Positions 1-9,279 are shown, numbered from the stretch's first letter. The stretch is DNA of 64,000 nt from Sulfitobacter sp. D7 (GCF_003611275.1 NZ_CP020694.1:248001-312000); one strand, 5' to 3'. A program made the numbers and translations. Notes: generated by a model not told the origin, from the sequence alone.

Positions 1-27
1 GGCGTCGGGAAACCGGCGCCCTTTTTT
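1..27 (+). terminator. Intrinsic terminator of an upstream gene
   Basis: An 8-bp stem (GGCGTCGG / CCGGCGCC with one G-T wobble) closes a GAAA tetraloop and is followed directly by a run of seven T. This is a textbook rho-independent terminator on the plus strand. It must end a transcript that enters from left of the window. Confidence 0.7.
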
Positions 28-95
28 TGGCCATGCGTAAAGACGGCGGCCATTTGGCCTAAAACCTCTCAACAGGGTCCCCCCGGTGGCACACC

Positions 96-219
96 GGGCA
101 TCGCCCTCCCTCCCCCCGGAGGGCGATTGGGCGAGGTTTCATGATGCGGAGTCGTTTCGAGTACGGCAGCCGTTCCGACGACAGCCTCGTTCCATCGCCC
201 CCCAGGGAGGGCGATGCCC
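96..219. repeat. Nested inverted-repeat element, copy 1
   Basis: The outer arms GGGCATCGCCCTCCCT (96-111) and AGGGAGGGCGATGCCC (204-219) are perfect 16-bp reverse complements. An inner pair (GGGCGATTGGGCGAGG around 121-136 and its imperfect complement around 185-200) nests inside. The same layout recurs at 35657-35838, and a one-armed version lies at 28258-28269. This looks like a dispersed palindromic intergenic repeat of the REP or MITE kind. No coding potential is seen between position 28 and the mtaB stop. Confidence 0.5.
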
Positions 220-225
220 TTCGCG

Positions 226-1479
226 CTAGGCGGTCAGCTGCGCGCCTGAAATTCCGGTGATCTCGGCCCGCACGATGTCGCCCTCGACCTGTGGCGCGGC
301 AAAACTCACCTCGGTGAACTGCGCCGTGCGCCCCATGTGAGGGTTCTCCATCAACACATCATGCGTTTGCCCCACCTGCGCCTCCAGATGCCGCTGCACT
401 TGCCGCTCACCCGCCGCGCGCAGCCGTGCCGCGCGGGTTTTAATCGCAGCACCGTTCACCGCGGGCATCCGCGCCGCGGGGGTGCCGGGGCGGGCGGAAT
501 AGGGGAAGACATGCAGCCATGTCAGGTCACATTCCTCGACAAGTTTCATCGAGTTTTCGAACATTGCTTCGGTCTCGGTCGGGAAACCGGCGATGATGTC
601 GGCGCCGAAGGTCATGTCGGGACGCAGGGCGCGGGCCTCTTGGGCGAAACGGATCGCATCGTCGCGCAGGTGGCGGCGTTTCATGCGCTTGAGGATCATG
701 TCGTCGCCGTGCTGCAACGACAGGTGCAGATGCGGCATCAGGCGTGGCTCAGTCGCGATGGCCTGCATCAGGTTCTCATCCACCTCAATTGAATCGATCG
801 AGGAAATCCGCAGCCGCGGCAGATCGGGCACCAGACGCAAGATTCGCATCACCAGATCGCCGAGCTTTGGCGTGGCGGGCAGATCGGCCCCCCATGATGT
901 CAGGTCGACCCCGGTTAGCACCACTTCGTTAAAGCCTTTGTCGACCAGCCGCTTGATCTGATCCACCACGACCCCTGCGGGGACCGACCGGGAATTGCCG
1001 CGACCGTAAGGAATGATGCAGAAAGTGCAGCGGTGGTCGCAGCCGTTTTGCACCTGCACATAGGCGCGGCTGCGGGTGCCGAATCCGTCGATCAAATGGC
1101 CTGCCGTTTCGGTGACTGACATGATGTCGTCGACCTGCACAGTCTCGGTCTCGCCGATGAAATCGGCGGCCATGCCCTGCCATGTCGCGCCCTGCATCTT
1201 TTCGGTGTTGCCGATCACGGCGTCGACCTCGGGCATGGCGTTAAAGGTCTCGGGCTCGGTCTGTGCGGCGCAGCCGGTGACGATCAGCCGCGCATCGGGG
1301 TGCGCCTTGCGCAGCTTGCGGATGTCTTGGCGCGCTTTGCGCACGGCCTCGGCGGTGACGGCGCAGGTGTTGACCACCACGGCGTCTTGCAACCCGGCCT
1401 GTTCGGCCAGTTCTTTCATCGCCTCGGTCTCATAGGCGTTGAGCCGACAGCCCATGGTGCTGAAGATCGGGGCGCTCAT
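226..1479 (-). CDS. mtaB: tRNA t6A37 methylthiotransferase MtaB
   Basis: This radical-SAM methylthiotransferase converts t6A at position 37 of ANN-decoding tRNAs to ms2t6A. The 417-residue protein has an N-terminal UPF0004 domain with cluster-binding Cys11, Cys39 and Cys70. The radical-SAM CxxxCxxC motif is Cys147/151/154 ([10 protein letters not shown]), and a C-terminal TRAM-like segment follows. An in-frame extension to 1698 exists, but it lies wholly inside dapF and has no family-like sequence. The ATG at 1479 overlaps the dapF stop as ATGA, so the two genes are probably translationally coupled. Confidence 0.9.
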   Translation of the reverse strand: MSAPIFSTMGCRLNAYETEAMKELAEQAGLQDAVVVNTCAVTAEAVRKARQDIRKLRKAHPDARLIVTGCAAQTEPETFNAMPEVDAVIGNTEKMQGATWQGMAADFIGETETVQVDDIMSVTETAGHLIDGFGTRSRAYVQVQNGCDHRCTFCIIPYGRGNSRSVPAGVVVDQIKRLVDKGFNEVVLTGVDLTSWGADLPATPKLGDLVMRILRLVPDLPRLRISSIDSIEVDENLMQAIATEPRLMPHLHLSLQHGDDMILKRMKRRHLRDDAIRFAQEARALRPDMTFGADIIAGFPTETEAMFENSMKLVEECDLTWLHVFPYSARPGTPAARMPAVNGAAIKTRAARLRAAGERQVQRHLEAQVGQTHDVLMENPHMGRTAQFTEVSFAAPQVEGDIVRAEITGISGAQLTA

Positions 1480-2318
1480 GTCAGGCTCTCCAGAAAGCCG
1501 GGGGTGAAGGTGCCGGAAAAGACATGGGCGGTCGGCCCCGTCATCCAGACGCCATCCTCGCGCCAATCGATGTGCAGTGTGCCGCCGTCGAGGTCGATAC
1601 GCACGGCGCGGCCCGTCAGGCCCCGGCGCGCGGCGGCCACGGCGGTGGCGCAAGAGGACGAGCCAGAAGCCAGCGTCACCCCCACGCCGCGCTCCCAAAC
1701 GCGCATGCGGATGTGATCCGGCCCGACGATCTGCGCGACTTGCACATTGGTGCGCTCAGGGTAAAGCGGATCATGCTCGGCGCGGGGGCCGAGATCGGAG
1801 AGGTCCATCGCCTCGGCATCATCGACGAAGAAGGTGCAATGCGGGTTGCCCATGCCGGTGGCGACGGGGTCGCCGTTAATCGGCAGGTGCAGCGTGTCCA
1901 TTTCGCGCGCCAGTGGCACCTCGTCCCAATTCAACTGCGGGTGGCCCATGTTGACGGAGGTCAGGCCGCCCCCGGCGTCTTTCGCTGCCAGATCGCCCCG
2001 CGCGGTGGTCAAATGCAGCGAATCGCGCCCCGACTCATCCATTAGGTAGCGCGCGATGCAGCGGGTGGCATTGCCGCAGGCAGCAGAGAGGGATCCGTCG
2101 GAATTGTAAAAGGTCAGATGCGCGTCGCCCGTCCCTTGTGTAATCACCGCAAGCTGATCGAATCCCACGCCAAATTGCCGGTGCCCGATGGCCTGCGCCA
2201 TCGCCGGGGTCACGTCGATTGCCTCCGCGCGTGCGTCAAACACGACGAAGTCATTGCCTAGCCCATGCATTTTCATGAAGGGCAATCCGGGGGTCTGATC
2301 GCTGTACATTCGGGGCAT
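1476..2318 (-). CDS. dapF: Diaminopimelate epimerase
   Basis: Interconverts LL- and meso-diaminopimelate in the lysine and peptidoglycan pathway. The 280-residue protein carries both catalytic cysteines of this cofactor-independent racemase: Cys81 in AACGNATR and Cys223 in GSSSCATAV. The core starts with [10 protein letters not shown], as the family does. An ATG at 2276 would start exactly there, but related Rhodobacterales proteins often carry a short N-terminal extension, so 2318 is given; neither start has a strong ribosome-binding site. First gene of a dapF-mtaB operon. Confidence 0.92.
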   Translation of the reverse strand: MPRMYSDQTPGLPFMKMHGLGNDFVVFDARAEAIDVTPAMAQAIGHRQFGVGFDQLAVITQGTGDAHLTFYNSDGSLSAACGNATRCIARYLMDESGRDSLHLTTARGDLAAKDAGGGLTSVNMGHPQLNWDEVPLAREMDTLHLPINGDPVATGMGNPHCTFFVDDAEAMDLSDLGPRAEHDPLYPERTNVQVAQIVGPDHIRMRVWERGVGVTLASGSSSCATAVAAARRGLTGRAVRIDLDGGTLHIDWREDGVWMTGPTAHVFSGTFTPGFLESLT

Positions 2319-2374
2319 ATAACCCCGGCATGAAAACTAATCCAGCATCTCGCATTATTTTCGTAATTAAGGGC

Positions 2375-2403
2375 TTGACCCTGCCGCCCGTAATTTCTAG
2401 TTA
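2375..2403 (+). promoter_or_regulatory. Sigma-70-type promoter of tRNA-Lys
   Basis: TTGACC (2375-2380) and TAGTTA (2398-2403) are separated by 17 bases. The -10 box ends 10 bases before the first tRNA base, the expected spacing for a tRNA promoter. Confidence 0.6.
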
Positions 2404-2413
2404 CCCGCCTAGT

Positions 2414-2489
2414 GGGCCGTTAGCTCAGTTGGTAGAGCAACTGACTTTTAATCAGTAGGTCGATGGTTCGAACCCATCACGGCTCACCA
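2414..2489 (+). tRNA. tRNA-Lys (anticodon TTT)
   Basis: A 76-base cloverleaf. The acceptor GGGCCGT pairs with ACGGCTC, followed by discriminator A and an encoded CCA. The D arm holds TAGCTCAGTTGGTAGAGC. The anticodon stem CTGAC/ATCAG frames a loop with anticodon TTT, and the T arm contains GGTTCGAACC. It reads AAA/AAG. Confidence 0.97.
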
Positions 2490-2531
2490 CTCACCCCCCC
2501 CCGAATATGGTTGTGGATCAGGTGTTTGGTG

Positions 2532-2548
2532 CCGCCCGCGGGCGGTTT
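2532..2548 (+). terminator. Possible terminator after tRNA-Lys
   Basis: A perfect 14-bp palindrome, CCGCCCGCGGGCGG (2532-2545), followed by TTT. It lies between the tRNA and the convergent permease gene. The T run is very short, so termination is only suggested. Confidence 0.35.
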
Positions 2549-2551
2549 CGC

Positions 2552-3400
2552 CTATTCCTGACCGCGCAGCCGCGCCGAGCGTCGGCGCAGGGCTTCCAGC
2601 ACGAAAAGCATCGTCGCCGAGAGCACCACCAGCAGCGTTGCCACCGCCAGAATCGTCGGGTTGATCTGCTCGCGCAGACCCGAGAACATCTGCCGCGGAA
2701 TCGTGCGCTGTTCGGGGCCTGCCAGGAAGAGCACCAGCACCACCTCGTCAAAGGATGTGACAAAGGCAAAAAGCCCGCCCGAGATCACGCCGGGGCGAAT
2801 GAGTGGTATCACCACGTCCCAGAACACTTTGATCGGAGAGGCCCCAAGGCTCAGCCCCGCCACGAAGAGTGAGCGGTCAAAGCCGCTGAGCGTGGCGGTG
2901 ACGGTGATGATGACAAAAGGCACGCCGAGCGCCGCATGGGCGATGATCAGCCCGGTGAAGGTGCCGACCAGATTGAACTGCGTGTAGAAAAAGAACATGC
3001 CTGCCGCGATGATGATCAATGGCACGATCATCGGCGACAGCAGCAGCGCGGTGATGACCCGTTTGAACGGCATCCAAGGCGAGGCGAGGCCGACGGCGGC
3101 CAGTGTCCCCAGCACCGTAGCGATGCTTGCCGCAGCGATGCCGACAAGGAAGGAGTTGCGGATCGCGATGCGCCATTTCTGGTCATCGACAATCTCTTGA
3201 TACCAGCGCGTCGAATAGGCGTCGGGGTCGAGCGACAGCATGCCTTGGGTAAAGGTAAAGAACGGCTCGGCATTGAACGACAGCGGCATGATCACGAGGA
3301 TCGGCAGCATCAGAAAGATGAGCACCAAGGCCGCCATGACGCGCAGGCCGTAGTGGCCCGCTTTGTGCCAGATCGTGTAATAGTCGGGCAATGGGCTCAT
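2552..3400 (-). CDS. ABC transporter permease, PotC/PotI type
   Basis: Inner-membrane permease subunit of a polyamine-type ABC importer, 282 residues. It has about six hydrophobic segments, beginning with one near residues 20-40. The cytoplasmic coupling loop (SLGASPIKVFWDVVIPLIRP) matches the EAA motif of binding-protein-dependent permeases. The ATG at 3400 follows the stop of the partner permease by 4 bases. A further in-frame ATG at 3463 lies inside that partner and was rejected. Substrate is assigned from family resemblance only. Confidence 0.82.
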   Translation of the reverse strand: MSPLPDYYTIWHKAGHYGLRVMAALVLIFLMLPILVIMPLSFNAEPFFTFTQGMLSLDPDAYSTRWYQEIVDDQKWRIAIRNSFLVGIAAASIATVLGTLAAVGLASPWMPFKRVITALLLSPMIVPLIIIAAGMFFFYTQFNLVGTFTGLIIAHAALGVPFVIITVTATLSGFDRSLFVAGLSLGASPIKVFWDVVIPLIRPGVISGGLFAFVTSFDEVVLVLFLAGPEQRTIPRQMFSGLREQINPTILAVATLLVVLSATMLFVLEALRRRSARLRGQE

Positions 3401-3404
3401 GGCG

Positions 3405-4646
3405 TCATCCCAGCTTGAGGTTGTCGGTGCCGACGAAACGGTCGAACAGCCAGTAAAGGACAAGGATCAGGATCAAGAGGAGCGAGCCAAGCGCCGCCGC
3501 CAGTTCCCAGTTGTTCGAGACCTGCATGTGGAAGGCGATGATGTTGGAGATCATCTGACCATCGGTGCCGCCCACCAGCGCCGGGGTGATGTAGTAGCCG
3601 ACCGAGATGATGAAGACCAACAGCGCCCCGGCAGACAAGCCCGGCAGGCTCATCGGCAGGTAGATTTTGTACCACGCGCCGATGGGGTTCGAGCCCATCG
3701 AAATCGCGGCGCGCATGAAGCTCGCGTCGATCCCGCGCATCACCGCATAGAGCGGCAGCACCATGAAGGGCAGCAGGATGTGGGTCATGGCAAGGATCGT
3801 AGAAAACTCATTGTAGAGCAGTTCAATCGGCTCATTGATCAGCCCCGCCCAGATGAGCGTAGAGTTCACCACGCCGCCCGCTTGCAACAGCGCGATCCAA
3901 GCGGTGGTGCGCACCAGAAGCGAGGTCCAGAACGGCAGCAGCACAAAAACCATCAAGAAGTTCGCCGTCGCCGGAGAGGCTTGGGACATATAGAACGCCA
4001 GCGGATAGCCCAGCAACATGGTCAGCCCGGTGATAATCAGCGCCATCTTCAGCGTCTTGGTATAGAGCTGTTTGTAGATCTGCGTGTCGCGCATGACGAT
4101 CTCGCCCTCGGCGTCGTACTCCAGATCGACGGCGGTAAGGTAATAGCTTGAGGTATAGGCCTGCCCGGCACTGCGGATTGCGCGCCATGTGGCGGGTTTG
4201 GCCCAGCGGTCATTCTCTGCCAGCAGCATCTCAACCCCATTGGCGGCGAGTTCTGCATCATCGGCACGGCGCAGACCGCGGGCGGTGGATTTGATCACGC
4301 TCGACATGCCCGGCAGGGCGCGGTTGATCTCATCGGCGAATTTGCCGGAGGTGCGGTTGCCCGCCATGCGCTTCATGTCGATGGCCATTTGCGTCACCAC
4401 AGCCGGATCGGGCAGGGTCTCACCCTCCCAGTCTTCCAGCATGGTCAGCGTCTCAGGCACCAGTTCGGCGACGGTCGGGTTATAGACACTGCGAAACAGC
4501 ATCGTGGTGATCGGGGCCACAAAGGCAAAGAGGATAAAGACCAGCAGCGGCACCACGAACAAAAACGCCTGCGTGCGGCGTCTGCGCAATTGGCGACGGG
4601 CGTTGGCGGCGTCTTCGGAACTGAGGCTGGGCACGCGATTACTCAT
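3405..4646 (-). CDS. ABC transporter permease, PotB/PotH type
   Basis: Second permease of the polyamine-type importer, 413 residues, longer than PotB because of an insert. An Arg-rich cytoplasmic N terminus (RRQLRRRRTQ) precedes the first membrane helix (AFLFVVPLLVFILFAFVAPI). A polar periplasmic region of roughly 150 residues follows, then about five more helices. The EAA-like loop SMGSNPIGAWYKIYLPMSLP is present. It is separated from the binding-protein gene by a stem-loop at 4663-4686. Extended periplasmic loops of this kind are common in alphaproteobacterial homologues. Confidence 0.82.
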   Translation of the reverse strand: MSNRVPSLSSEDAANARRQLRRRRTQAFLFVVPLLVFILFAFVAPITTMLFRSVYNPTVAELVPETLTMLEDWEGETLPDPAVVTQMAIDMKRMAGNRTSGKFADEINRALPGMSSVIKSTARGLRRADDAELAANGVEMLLAENDRWAKPATWRAIRSAGQAYTSSYYLTAVDLEYDAEGEIVMRDTQIYKQLYTKTLKMALIITGLTMLLGYPLAFYMSQASPATANFLMVFVLLPFWTSLLVRTTAWIALLQAGGVVNSTLIWAGLINEPIELLYNEFSTILAMTHILLPFMVLPLYAVMRGIDASFMRAAISMGSNPIGAWYKIYLPMSLPGLSAGALLVFIISVGYYITPALVGGTDGQMISNIIAFHMQVSNNWELAAALGSLLLILILVLYWLFDRFVGTDNLKLG

Positions 4647-4662
4647 CTGTAAGGTGTGGGGT

Positions 4663-4686
4663 CCCCGCGCCCGGAAAGGCGCGGGG
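4663..4686 (-). promoter_or_regulatory. Intercistronic stem-loop after the binding-protein gene
   Basis: A perfect 9-bp stem (CCCCGCGCC / GGCGCGGGG) with a six-base loop lies between the solute-binding protein gene and the first permease gene. No T run follows. Such hairpins commonly stabilise the upstream message or attenuate readthrough, giving more binding protein than permease. That role here is inferred. Confidence 0.5.
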
Positions 4687-4694
4687 CAGGGTGC

Positions 4695-5738
4695 TTATTG
4701 CAGCAGCCATTCGTTGAACTTCTCGCCAAGGCTTTCGCCATAGTCGGCCCAGAAGATACCATCGGCCTTCACGCCCTCATCAAGATGCGCCGTGGGCAGG
4801 TCTTTCTTGACCTCTTCGGGCAGCAGCGCCTGAGCAGAGGCGCGGGTCGGGCCGTAGGCCACGTCTTGCATCCCCGAGAGCGGCACGGTGCCTGTGGCGA
4901 ACTTGATGAACTCCATCGCCTCTTCTTTCTTCTCGGTGCCTTTCATGATCGCCCAAACGTCGAGGTCATAGATGTGGCTGTCCCAGACGATCTCGAAGGG
5001 GGCGCCATCGTCCTTGATCGCGGCAAAGATACGACCGTTGGCGGATTGCACCATGGTGGCACCGCCGTCGTTCAGCAGAACGGGGGCCTGAGACCAGCTG
5101 TCGTACCAAGTGATCTCGTCCTTGATGGTGTCGAGCTTGGCAAAGGCTTGGGCTTGGCCCTCTTCGGTGGCCAGCACCTCATAGACTTCCTCGGGGGCAA
5201 CGCCATCGGCCAGCAGCGCCCATTCCATGTTCACTTGGGGGCGTTTGCGCAGACCACGTTTGCCGGGGAAGGCTTCGGTGTCAAAGAAGTCTTCGATGGT
5301 TTTCGGGCCTTCGCCGTTTTCGGTGTTCACGGCAAAGACGACGGACCAAACGATGTTACCCACGCCACATTCATTGGCCAGCGCGTCTTCGATGAAGTCA
5401 TCGGCCGCTGCGGTGCCATCGTCGCCATCGGGCAGGACGGATTGGTCGATCACTTCCAGATAGCCTTCGGCGCAGGCGCGCTCGAGGTCGATCACTTCGA
5501 TGTCGACCACATCCCACAGGATGTTGCCAGCTTCGACCTGCGCCTTCATTTCGGCCACGCCGCCGCCGTAGTCTTCGAACAGGACGTTGGTGCCGGATTC
5601 CTTCATGTAGGGTTCAATCATGTGCTCCATCTGTGCCGCGCCATAGGCGCCGCCAAAAGATGTCACTGTCAGATCCTGGGCCAGAACAGGGCTGGCAAGC
5701 AGCGCCGTCGTGGCCAGATACGTCAGATGTTTCTTCAT
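4695..5738 (-). CDS. Polyamine-type ABC transporter periplasmic binding protein
   Basis: PotD/PotF-like extracellular binding protein, 347 residues. A Sec signal peptide (residues 1-20, ending SPVLAQ) leads into DLTVTSFGGAYGAAQ, typical of the spermidine/putrescine-binding family. Trp- and Asp-rich segments (ILWDVVDIEV, ITWYDSWSQAPVLLNDGG) are consistent with a polyamine-like pocket but do not fix the ligand. AGGAG precedes the ATG. The gene sits between the ATPase and permease genes. Confidence 0.83.
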   Translation of the reverse strand: MKKHLTYLATTALLASPVLAQDLTVTSFGGAYGAAQMEHMIEPYMKESGTNVLFEDYGGGVAEMKAQVEAGNILWDVVDIEVIDLERACAEGYLEVIDQSVLPDGDDGTAAADDFIEDALANECGVGNIVWSVVFAVNTENGEGPKTIEDFFDTEAFPGKRGLRKRPQVNMEWALLADGVAPEEVYEVLATEEGQAQAFAKLDTIKDEITWYDSWSQAPVLLNDGGATMVQSANGRIFAAIKDDGAPFEIVWDSHIYDLDVWAIMKGTEKKEEAMEFIKFATGTVPLSGMQDVAYGPTRASAQALLPEEVKKDLPTAHLDEGVKADGIFWADYGESLGEKFNEWLLQ

Positions 5739-5798
5739 CGGGTCTCTCCTTGTTGTGTCCAGGTCTTTTGCGGGGCCCCGGTTTGCCCTCGGTCGCCT

Positions 5799-6890
5799 TT
5801 AATTGGCAAAGGCGATGCAATCTTTCGTCAGGGACAACAGCTGCGCCGTCGCGCCGTCTTCGAATTCTGGCGCGGACAGATCGTTGAGCACTTTGACGAT
5901 AATGTCGGTGCCGTCGGGCAGGCGGAAATAATAGCGGATGAAATCGCCCACATAGATGCGCGTGACAAAGGTCGCCGTCAGCGCGTTGTCATGGGCGTGG
6001 GTCGTGGGGTGAATGAACAGCTTCTCAGGCCGGATCGACACGCGGCATTGTGCACCTTCGGTCAGCCCTTCGGAGGTCTGGGTGGTGATGGTGCCGGTGT
6101 CTGTCTCAACCTTGGCAAGGTCGCCATCGATCTTGCTGACCTTGCCCTGCACGAAGTTATTCTCGCCGATGAACTCGGCCACGAAGGCATTGACCGGGCG
6201 CTCATACAACTCCGCCGGTGGGGCGCATTGTTGCACGACGCCATCGTTGAAGACCGCGATCCGGTCCGACATCGACAGCGCTTCGGTTTGGTCGTGGGTG
6301 ACGTAGATCACGGTAAAGCCGATCTGCTTGTGCAGGCGGGTGATTTCAAACTGCATCTGTTCGCGCAGGTTCTTATCAAGCGCGCCCAAAGGTTCATCCA
6401 TCAGAATGAGCGTCGGCTGGAAAATCATCGCGCGGGCCAGCGCCACACGCTGCCGTTGGCCGCCGGAAAGCTGACCGGGGCGGCGGTCGCCAAAGGCCGA
6501 AAGCTCGACCAATGCGAGATATTCGGCCACGCGCTCTTTGATATCGGCCTTGGACATTTTGCGCACGCTAAGCGGATAGGCGAGGTTTTCGGCCACCGTC
6601 ATATGCGGGAACAGCGCGTAGTTTTGGAACACCATGCCGATGTTGCGCTTGTTGGGCGCGGTCTTGTTGATCGATTTGCCGTTGATGGCGATATCGCCCG
6701 AGGTGACGCTTTCAAACCCCGCCAACATCATCAAAACGGTGGTTTTGCCCGATCCGGAGGGGCCAAGAAGGGTGATGAACTCCCCCTCCTGCACATCCAT
6801 GTCGAAGCCTTTGACGACGAGGTTTTCCTGATCGTAGCTCTTCTTGACGTTGTCAAAACGCAGAAAAGTCTCTGCTTTGGTGTCTTTCAT
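5799..6890 (-). CDS. ABC transporter ATP-binding protein, PotA type
   Basis: ATPase that energises the importer encoded downstream, 363 residues. Walker A GPSGSGKT (about 43-50), signature LSGGQRQRVALARA, Walker B LILMDEPLGALD and the H-loop VTHDQTEALS are all present. A C-terminal TOBE-like domain covers roughly residues 280-363. It is the first gene of the four-gene operon (ATPase, binding protein, two permeases), an order usual for spermidine/putrescine systems. GGGAGAG lies about a dozen bases before the ATG. Confidence 0.88.
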   Translation of the reverse strand: MKDTKAETFLRFDNVKKSYDQENLVVKGFDMDVQEGEFITLLGPSGSGKTTVLMMLAGFESVTSGDIAINGKSINKTAPNKRNIGMVFQNYALFPHMTVAENLAYPLSVRKMSKADIKERVAEYLALVELSAFGDRRPGQLSGGQRQRVALARAMIFQPTLILMDEPLGALDKNLREQMQFEITRLHKQIGFTVIYVTHDQTEALSMSDRIAVFNDGVVQQCAPPAELYERPVNAFVAEFIGENNFVQGKVSKIDGDLAKVETDTGTITTQTSEGLTEGAQCRVSIRPEKLFIHPTTHAHDNALTATFVTRIYVGDFIRYYFRLPDGTDIIVKVLNDLSAPEFEDGATAQLLSLTKDCIAFAN

Positions 6891-6937
6891 TGTGTCGCGG
6901 CTCTCCCTGTCGCTGGGGGGAGTTAAGCAGGTGCGAT

Positions 6938-6973
6938 GATTCTAAACAATATCTTGTATCGTTTAAGAGAATC
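6938..6973. promoter_or_regulatory. Imperfect dyad upstream of the ABC operon
   Basis: Within the 253-base divergent gap, GATTCTAAAC (6938-6947) faces GTTTAAGAGAATC (6961-6973). The half-sites match except for a 3-base bulge. The local sequence is AT-rich compared with its surroundings. It could be an operator for the ABC transporter or the divergent oxidoreductase. No regulator gene is adjacent. Confidence 0.3.
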
Positions 6974-7143
6974 GGCCCCGCGCTTTGAGCGCTTATCGGG
7001 TGATCATGTGACCATTTTGGCGGCACAGTCGGCGGGTTTTGGCATCCCGGGCGGGAAATTTATGCACCCGCGCCTATGTGGATAGCCAACCGCAAGGGCA
7101 AGATTGTCCGGCAGACTGGGATGACCACAAGGAGACAGCACCG

Positions 7144-8226
7144 ATGGGCAAACGTATCGCAATCGTAGGGGGCGGGTATCTGGGGGCGGAACTGGCCAAG
7201 GCGATGGACGACATCGCCGATGTCACATTGATCGAACCGCGCAGCCATTTTGTGCATGCCTCTGCGATGATCCGCGCCGTGGTCCAGCCCGGTTTGGTCG
7301 AGGACTCGCTGATCCCCTATGACCGCTTGCTGAAGCGCGGCCGCGTCGTTGCGGCGCGGGCGACGGGTGTGGATGGGGAGGGTGTGACCATCGATAGCGG
7401 CGCGCGGGTCGACGCAGATTACATCGTCGTCGCGACCGGTTCAAGCTATGCCGCGCCCTTCAAGCCCAAAGGCGCAGACATCGACGGGCTGCGGGCCGCG
7501 AGCCAAGCCGCGCATGAAAAGCTGCAGGCGGCCAAGACCGTCGGCATCATCGGCGCCGGGGCTGTGGGGGTTGAGCTTGCGGGCGAGATCGCCGAGGCCA
7601 TGCCCGACAAAAAGATCACCGTGATCACCATGGACGACAAGCTCTTTGCGGCCAAGCCGGAAAGCCTTGGGGTTTCGCTGAGCAAGAAGTTAAAGGCCAG
7701 CGGGGTGGAGCTTATCCTCGGCAAAAAGGTCGAAGGGCTCGCCTCTATGACAGAGCCGCATGCGGGCAGTGTGACCCTCGAAGGGGGACCTGAGCGCGCA
7801 TTCGATCTGATCTTTCCCGTGTTGGGGGCGCGCGCTTGTTCTGACCTGCTGAAGAACCTGCCCGGCGCAGAGGTCACCGCCGCAGAGCGGATCAAGACCG
7901 ATGGCCATCTGCGCCCCTCGTCCTTGCCCAACGTCTTTGCCGCCGGGGACGTGGCGGACCCCGGTGACAACATGACCATCGTCGCGGTCAGCCGGCAATT
8001 GCCTTGGTTGAAAAAGACCCTCACCGGGCTGATCACGGGCCGCAAACTGGCGGATATGAAAACCTATCGCCCGTGGGGCACGGAGGCGCCGATCGTGCTG
8101 CCCTTGGGGCCGGAACGCGGCAATAGCTTTTTGATGCTGTTCACAGCAGGCGATTGGATAACGAAAAAGGTGAAAGGCGCGGATCTGTTCGTGCCAAAGT
8201 ACCAAAAGCTGCTGAACCGTCGCTGA
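7144..8226 (+). CDS. FAD-dependent pyridine nucleotide-disulfide-type oxidoreductase
   Basis: A 360-residue flavoprotein related to NDH-2, AIF and FSP1-type NAD(P)H:quinone oxidoreductases. It has an N-terminal FAD-binding Rossmann motif (RIAIVGGGYLGAEL), a central NAD(P)-binding motif (VGIIGAGAVGVELAGEI, about residues 140-155) and the second FAD motif NVFAAGDVADPG. The start is fixed by AAGGAG eight bases before the ATG at 7144; an in-frame ATG at 7039 lacks a site and homologous sequence. Electron acceptor and physiological role cannot be read from the sequence. Confidence 0.8.
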   Translation: MGKRIAIVGGGYLGAELAKAMDDIADVTLIEPRSHFVHASAMIRAVVQPGLVEDSLIPYDRLLKRGRVVAARATGVDGEGVTIDSGARVDADYIVVATGSSYAAPFKPKGADIDGLRAASQAAHEKLQAAKTVGIIGAGAVGVELAGEIAEAMPDKKITVITMDDKLFAAKPESLGVSLSKKLKASGVELILGKKVEGLASMTEPHAGSVTLEGGPERAFDLIFPVLGARACSDLLKNLPGAEVTAAERIKTDGHLRPSSLPNVFAAGDVADPGDNMTIVAVSRQLPWLKKTLTGLITGRKLADMKTYRPWGTEAPIVLPLGPERGNSFLMLFTAGDWITKKVKGADLFVPKYQKLLNRR

Positions 8227-8355
8227 CGGGGCGCTTTTCGTGGTCTGAACGTGACGTGGCATATACCTAAGAATAGGGCCGTTATCCTGACGCCAGCAGG
8301 CATTGAGCGGCGACATGTGTGAAGGTTGATTAACGTCAACTCAGGAGCACAAGCC

Positions 8356-8535
8356 ATGTCCATTCAGTTCAGCCACAGTTTTGATGCCGCCCAAAACGTC
8401 ACAGAGATGACCCCGATCACCGCCTGCGTCAGCATGGGCAAATACGCGACCGCGCAGGGGGAGCTTGTCTGGCAAAAGGGTGAGATCGCCTGCATCCGTT
8501 CCGACACTGCGCTGTTTGTCGGCAAACGCATTTAA
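8356..8535 (+). CDS. Small hypothetical protein
   Basis: A 59-residue soluble protein of unknown function. TCAGGAG lies eight bases before the ATG at 8356. The upstream in-frame ATG at 8326 falls in a dyad (GTTGA-N6-TCAAC, 8325-8340) and is less likely. No membrane segment or known motif is visible. It precedes a response-regulator gene by 75 bases in the same direction and may share its transcript. Confidence 0.55.
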   Translation: MSIQFSHSFDAAQNVTEMTPITACVSMGKYATAQGELVWQKGEIACIRSDTALFVGKRI

Positions 8536-8610
8536 GCATTCACACGATATTAAGTGCCGCACCGCTACGGTGGCCCTCGGGGCGTTATTTAGAATGTAAG
8601 GTGCGGTGAA

Positions 8611-9006
8611 ATGAACTGGAATGCTATCGTTATCGACGATTCAGAGATTGCGCGGCAGTTCATTCAGGCGTCCCTCGCCGAAGTCGGATTTTCATGCGTG
8701 GCGGATTATGGATGCCCCGCCCAAGCCTTGGACGCGCTGGCGAAGGAGCGGATCGCGACAGACGTGATCATCACGGATTTCATGATGCCCGCGATGGACG
8801 GGCTTGAGTTTTGTAGCCATGTCAGAGGTCTGCCATTCTACCACGGCGTTCCGGTCGTCATGATTTCAACCCGGAAAGACGCAGATCTGCTGCGCCGCGC
8901 TTTGGCCGCGGGGGCAAGTGACTGTTTGAAAAAGCCTTTTAGTCTGCCAGAGCTTGGGAGACGGCTGCAGATATGTCTGAAAAACGCAGGCGTTGCCGTG
9001 CAATAG
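8611..9006 (+). CDS. Single-domain response regulator (CheY-like receiver)
   Basis: A 131-residue stand-alone receiver with no output domain. Acidic pocket Asp9/Asp10, phospho-acceptor Asp56 (TDFMMP), switch Ser86/Thr87 (MIST) and conserved Lys108 (KKPF) are all present, so it should be phosphorylatable. No histidine kinase or chemotaxis gene is next to it, so its partner is unknown. It is the last chromosomal gene before the island's left attachment site. Confidence 0.85.
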   Translation: MNWNAIVIDDSEIARQFIQASLAEVGFSCVADYGCPAQALDALAKERIATDVIITDFMMPAMDGLEFCSHVRGLPFYHGVPVVMISTRKDADLLRRALAAGASDCLKKPFSLPELGRRLQICLKNAGVAVQ

Positions 9007-9102
9007 GGGGTGCGTCTGTACGCAGACTGGGCGGCATAACGCCCCCTTGCGGGGCGCGTATCATCGGGGTCGGTTAAGACCTGATCTACAGTCAATCATC
9101 TG

Positions 9103-9127
9103 TCGGGGAATATTGGTGCCCAGGAGA
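9103..9127. repeat. Left attachment site (attL)
   Basis: This 25-base sequence is identical to 19140-19164, which covers the last 14 bases of tRNA-Leu(CAG) and 11 bases beyond it. The core reads TTGGTGCCCAGGAGA. At this copy the match stops and no tRNA follows, so it is the duplicated 3' fragment left by integration. Confidence 0.85.
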
Positions 9128-9279
9128 TGCCTTGAAGACTTGAACCTCTTCGTTTCACCTTGTTTCAAGCTGCACCTATTCTAATATTAACGCGTTGAAA
9201 TAGTTAAAATATATGTTTCATATTGCCCCAGGCGGAGCCATACTATCCCACAAGAAAAGGTGGTTAGGTAGGTGGATAG

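Noticed and set aside
1480..1698. N-terminal extension of mtaB
   Set aside because: The 73 extra residues lie wholly inside dapF, are Arg-rich, and have no similarity to the family, which starts at the ATG at 1479.
4656..6926. A 756-codon plus-strand frame opposite the ABC transporter genes
   Set aside because: It lies antisense to three well-supported genes and shows only the mirrored codon bias expected in high-GC DNA.
9103..9160. A second tRNA-Leu at the left island end
   Set aside because: Similarity to the tRNA stops after 14 bases of its 3' end. The following sequence cannot fold as a tRNA, so it is only the att fragment.
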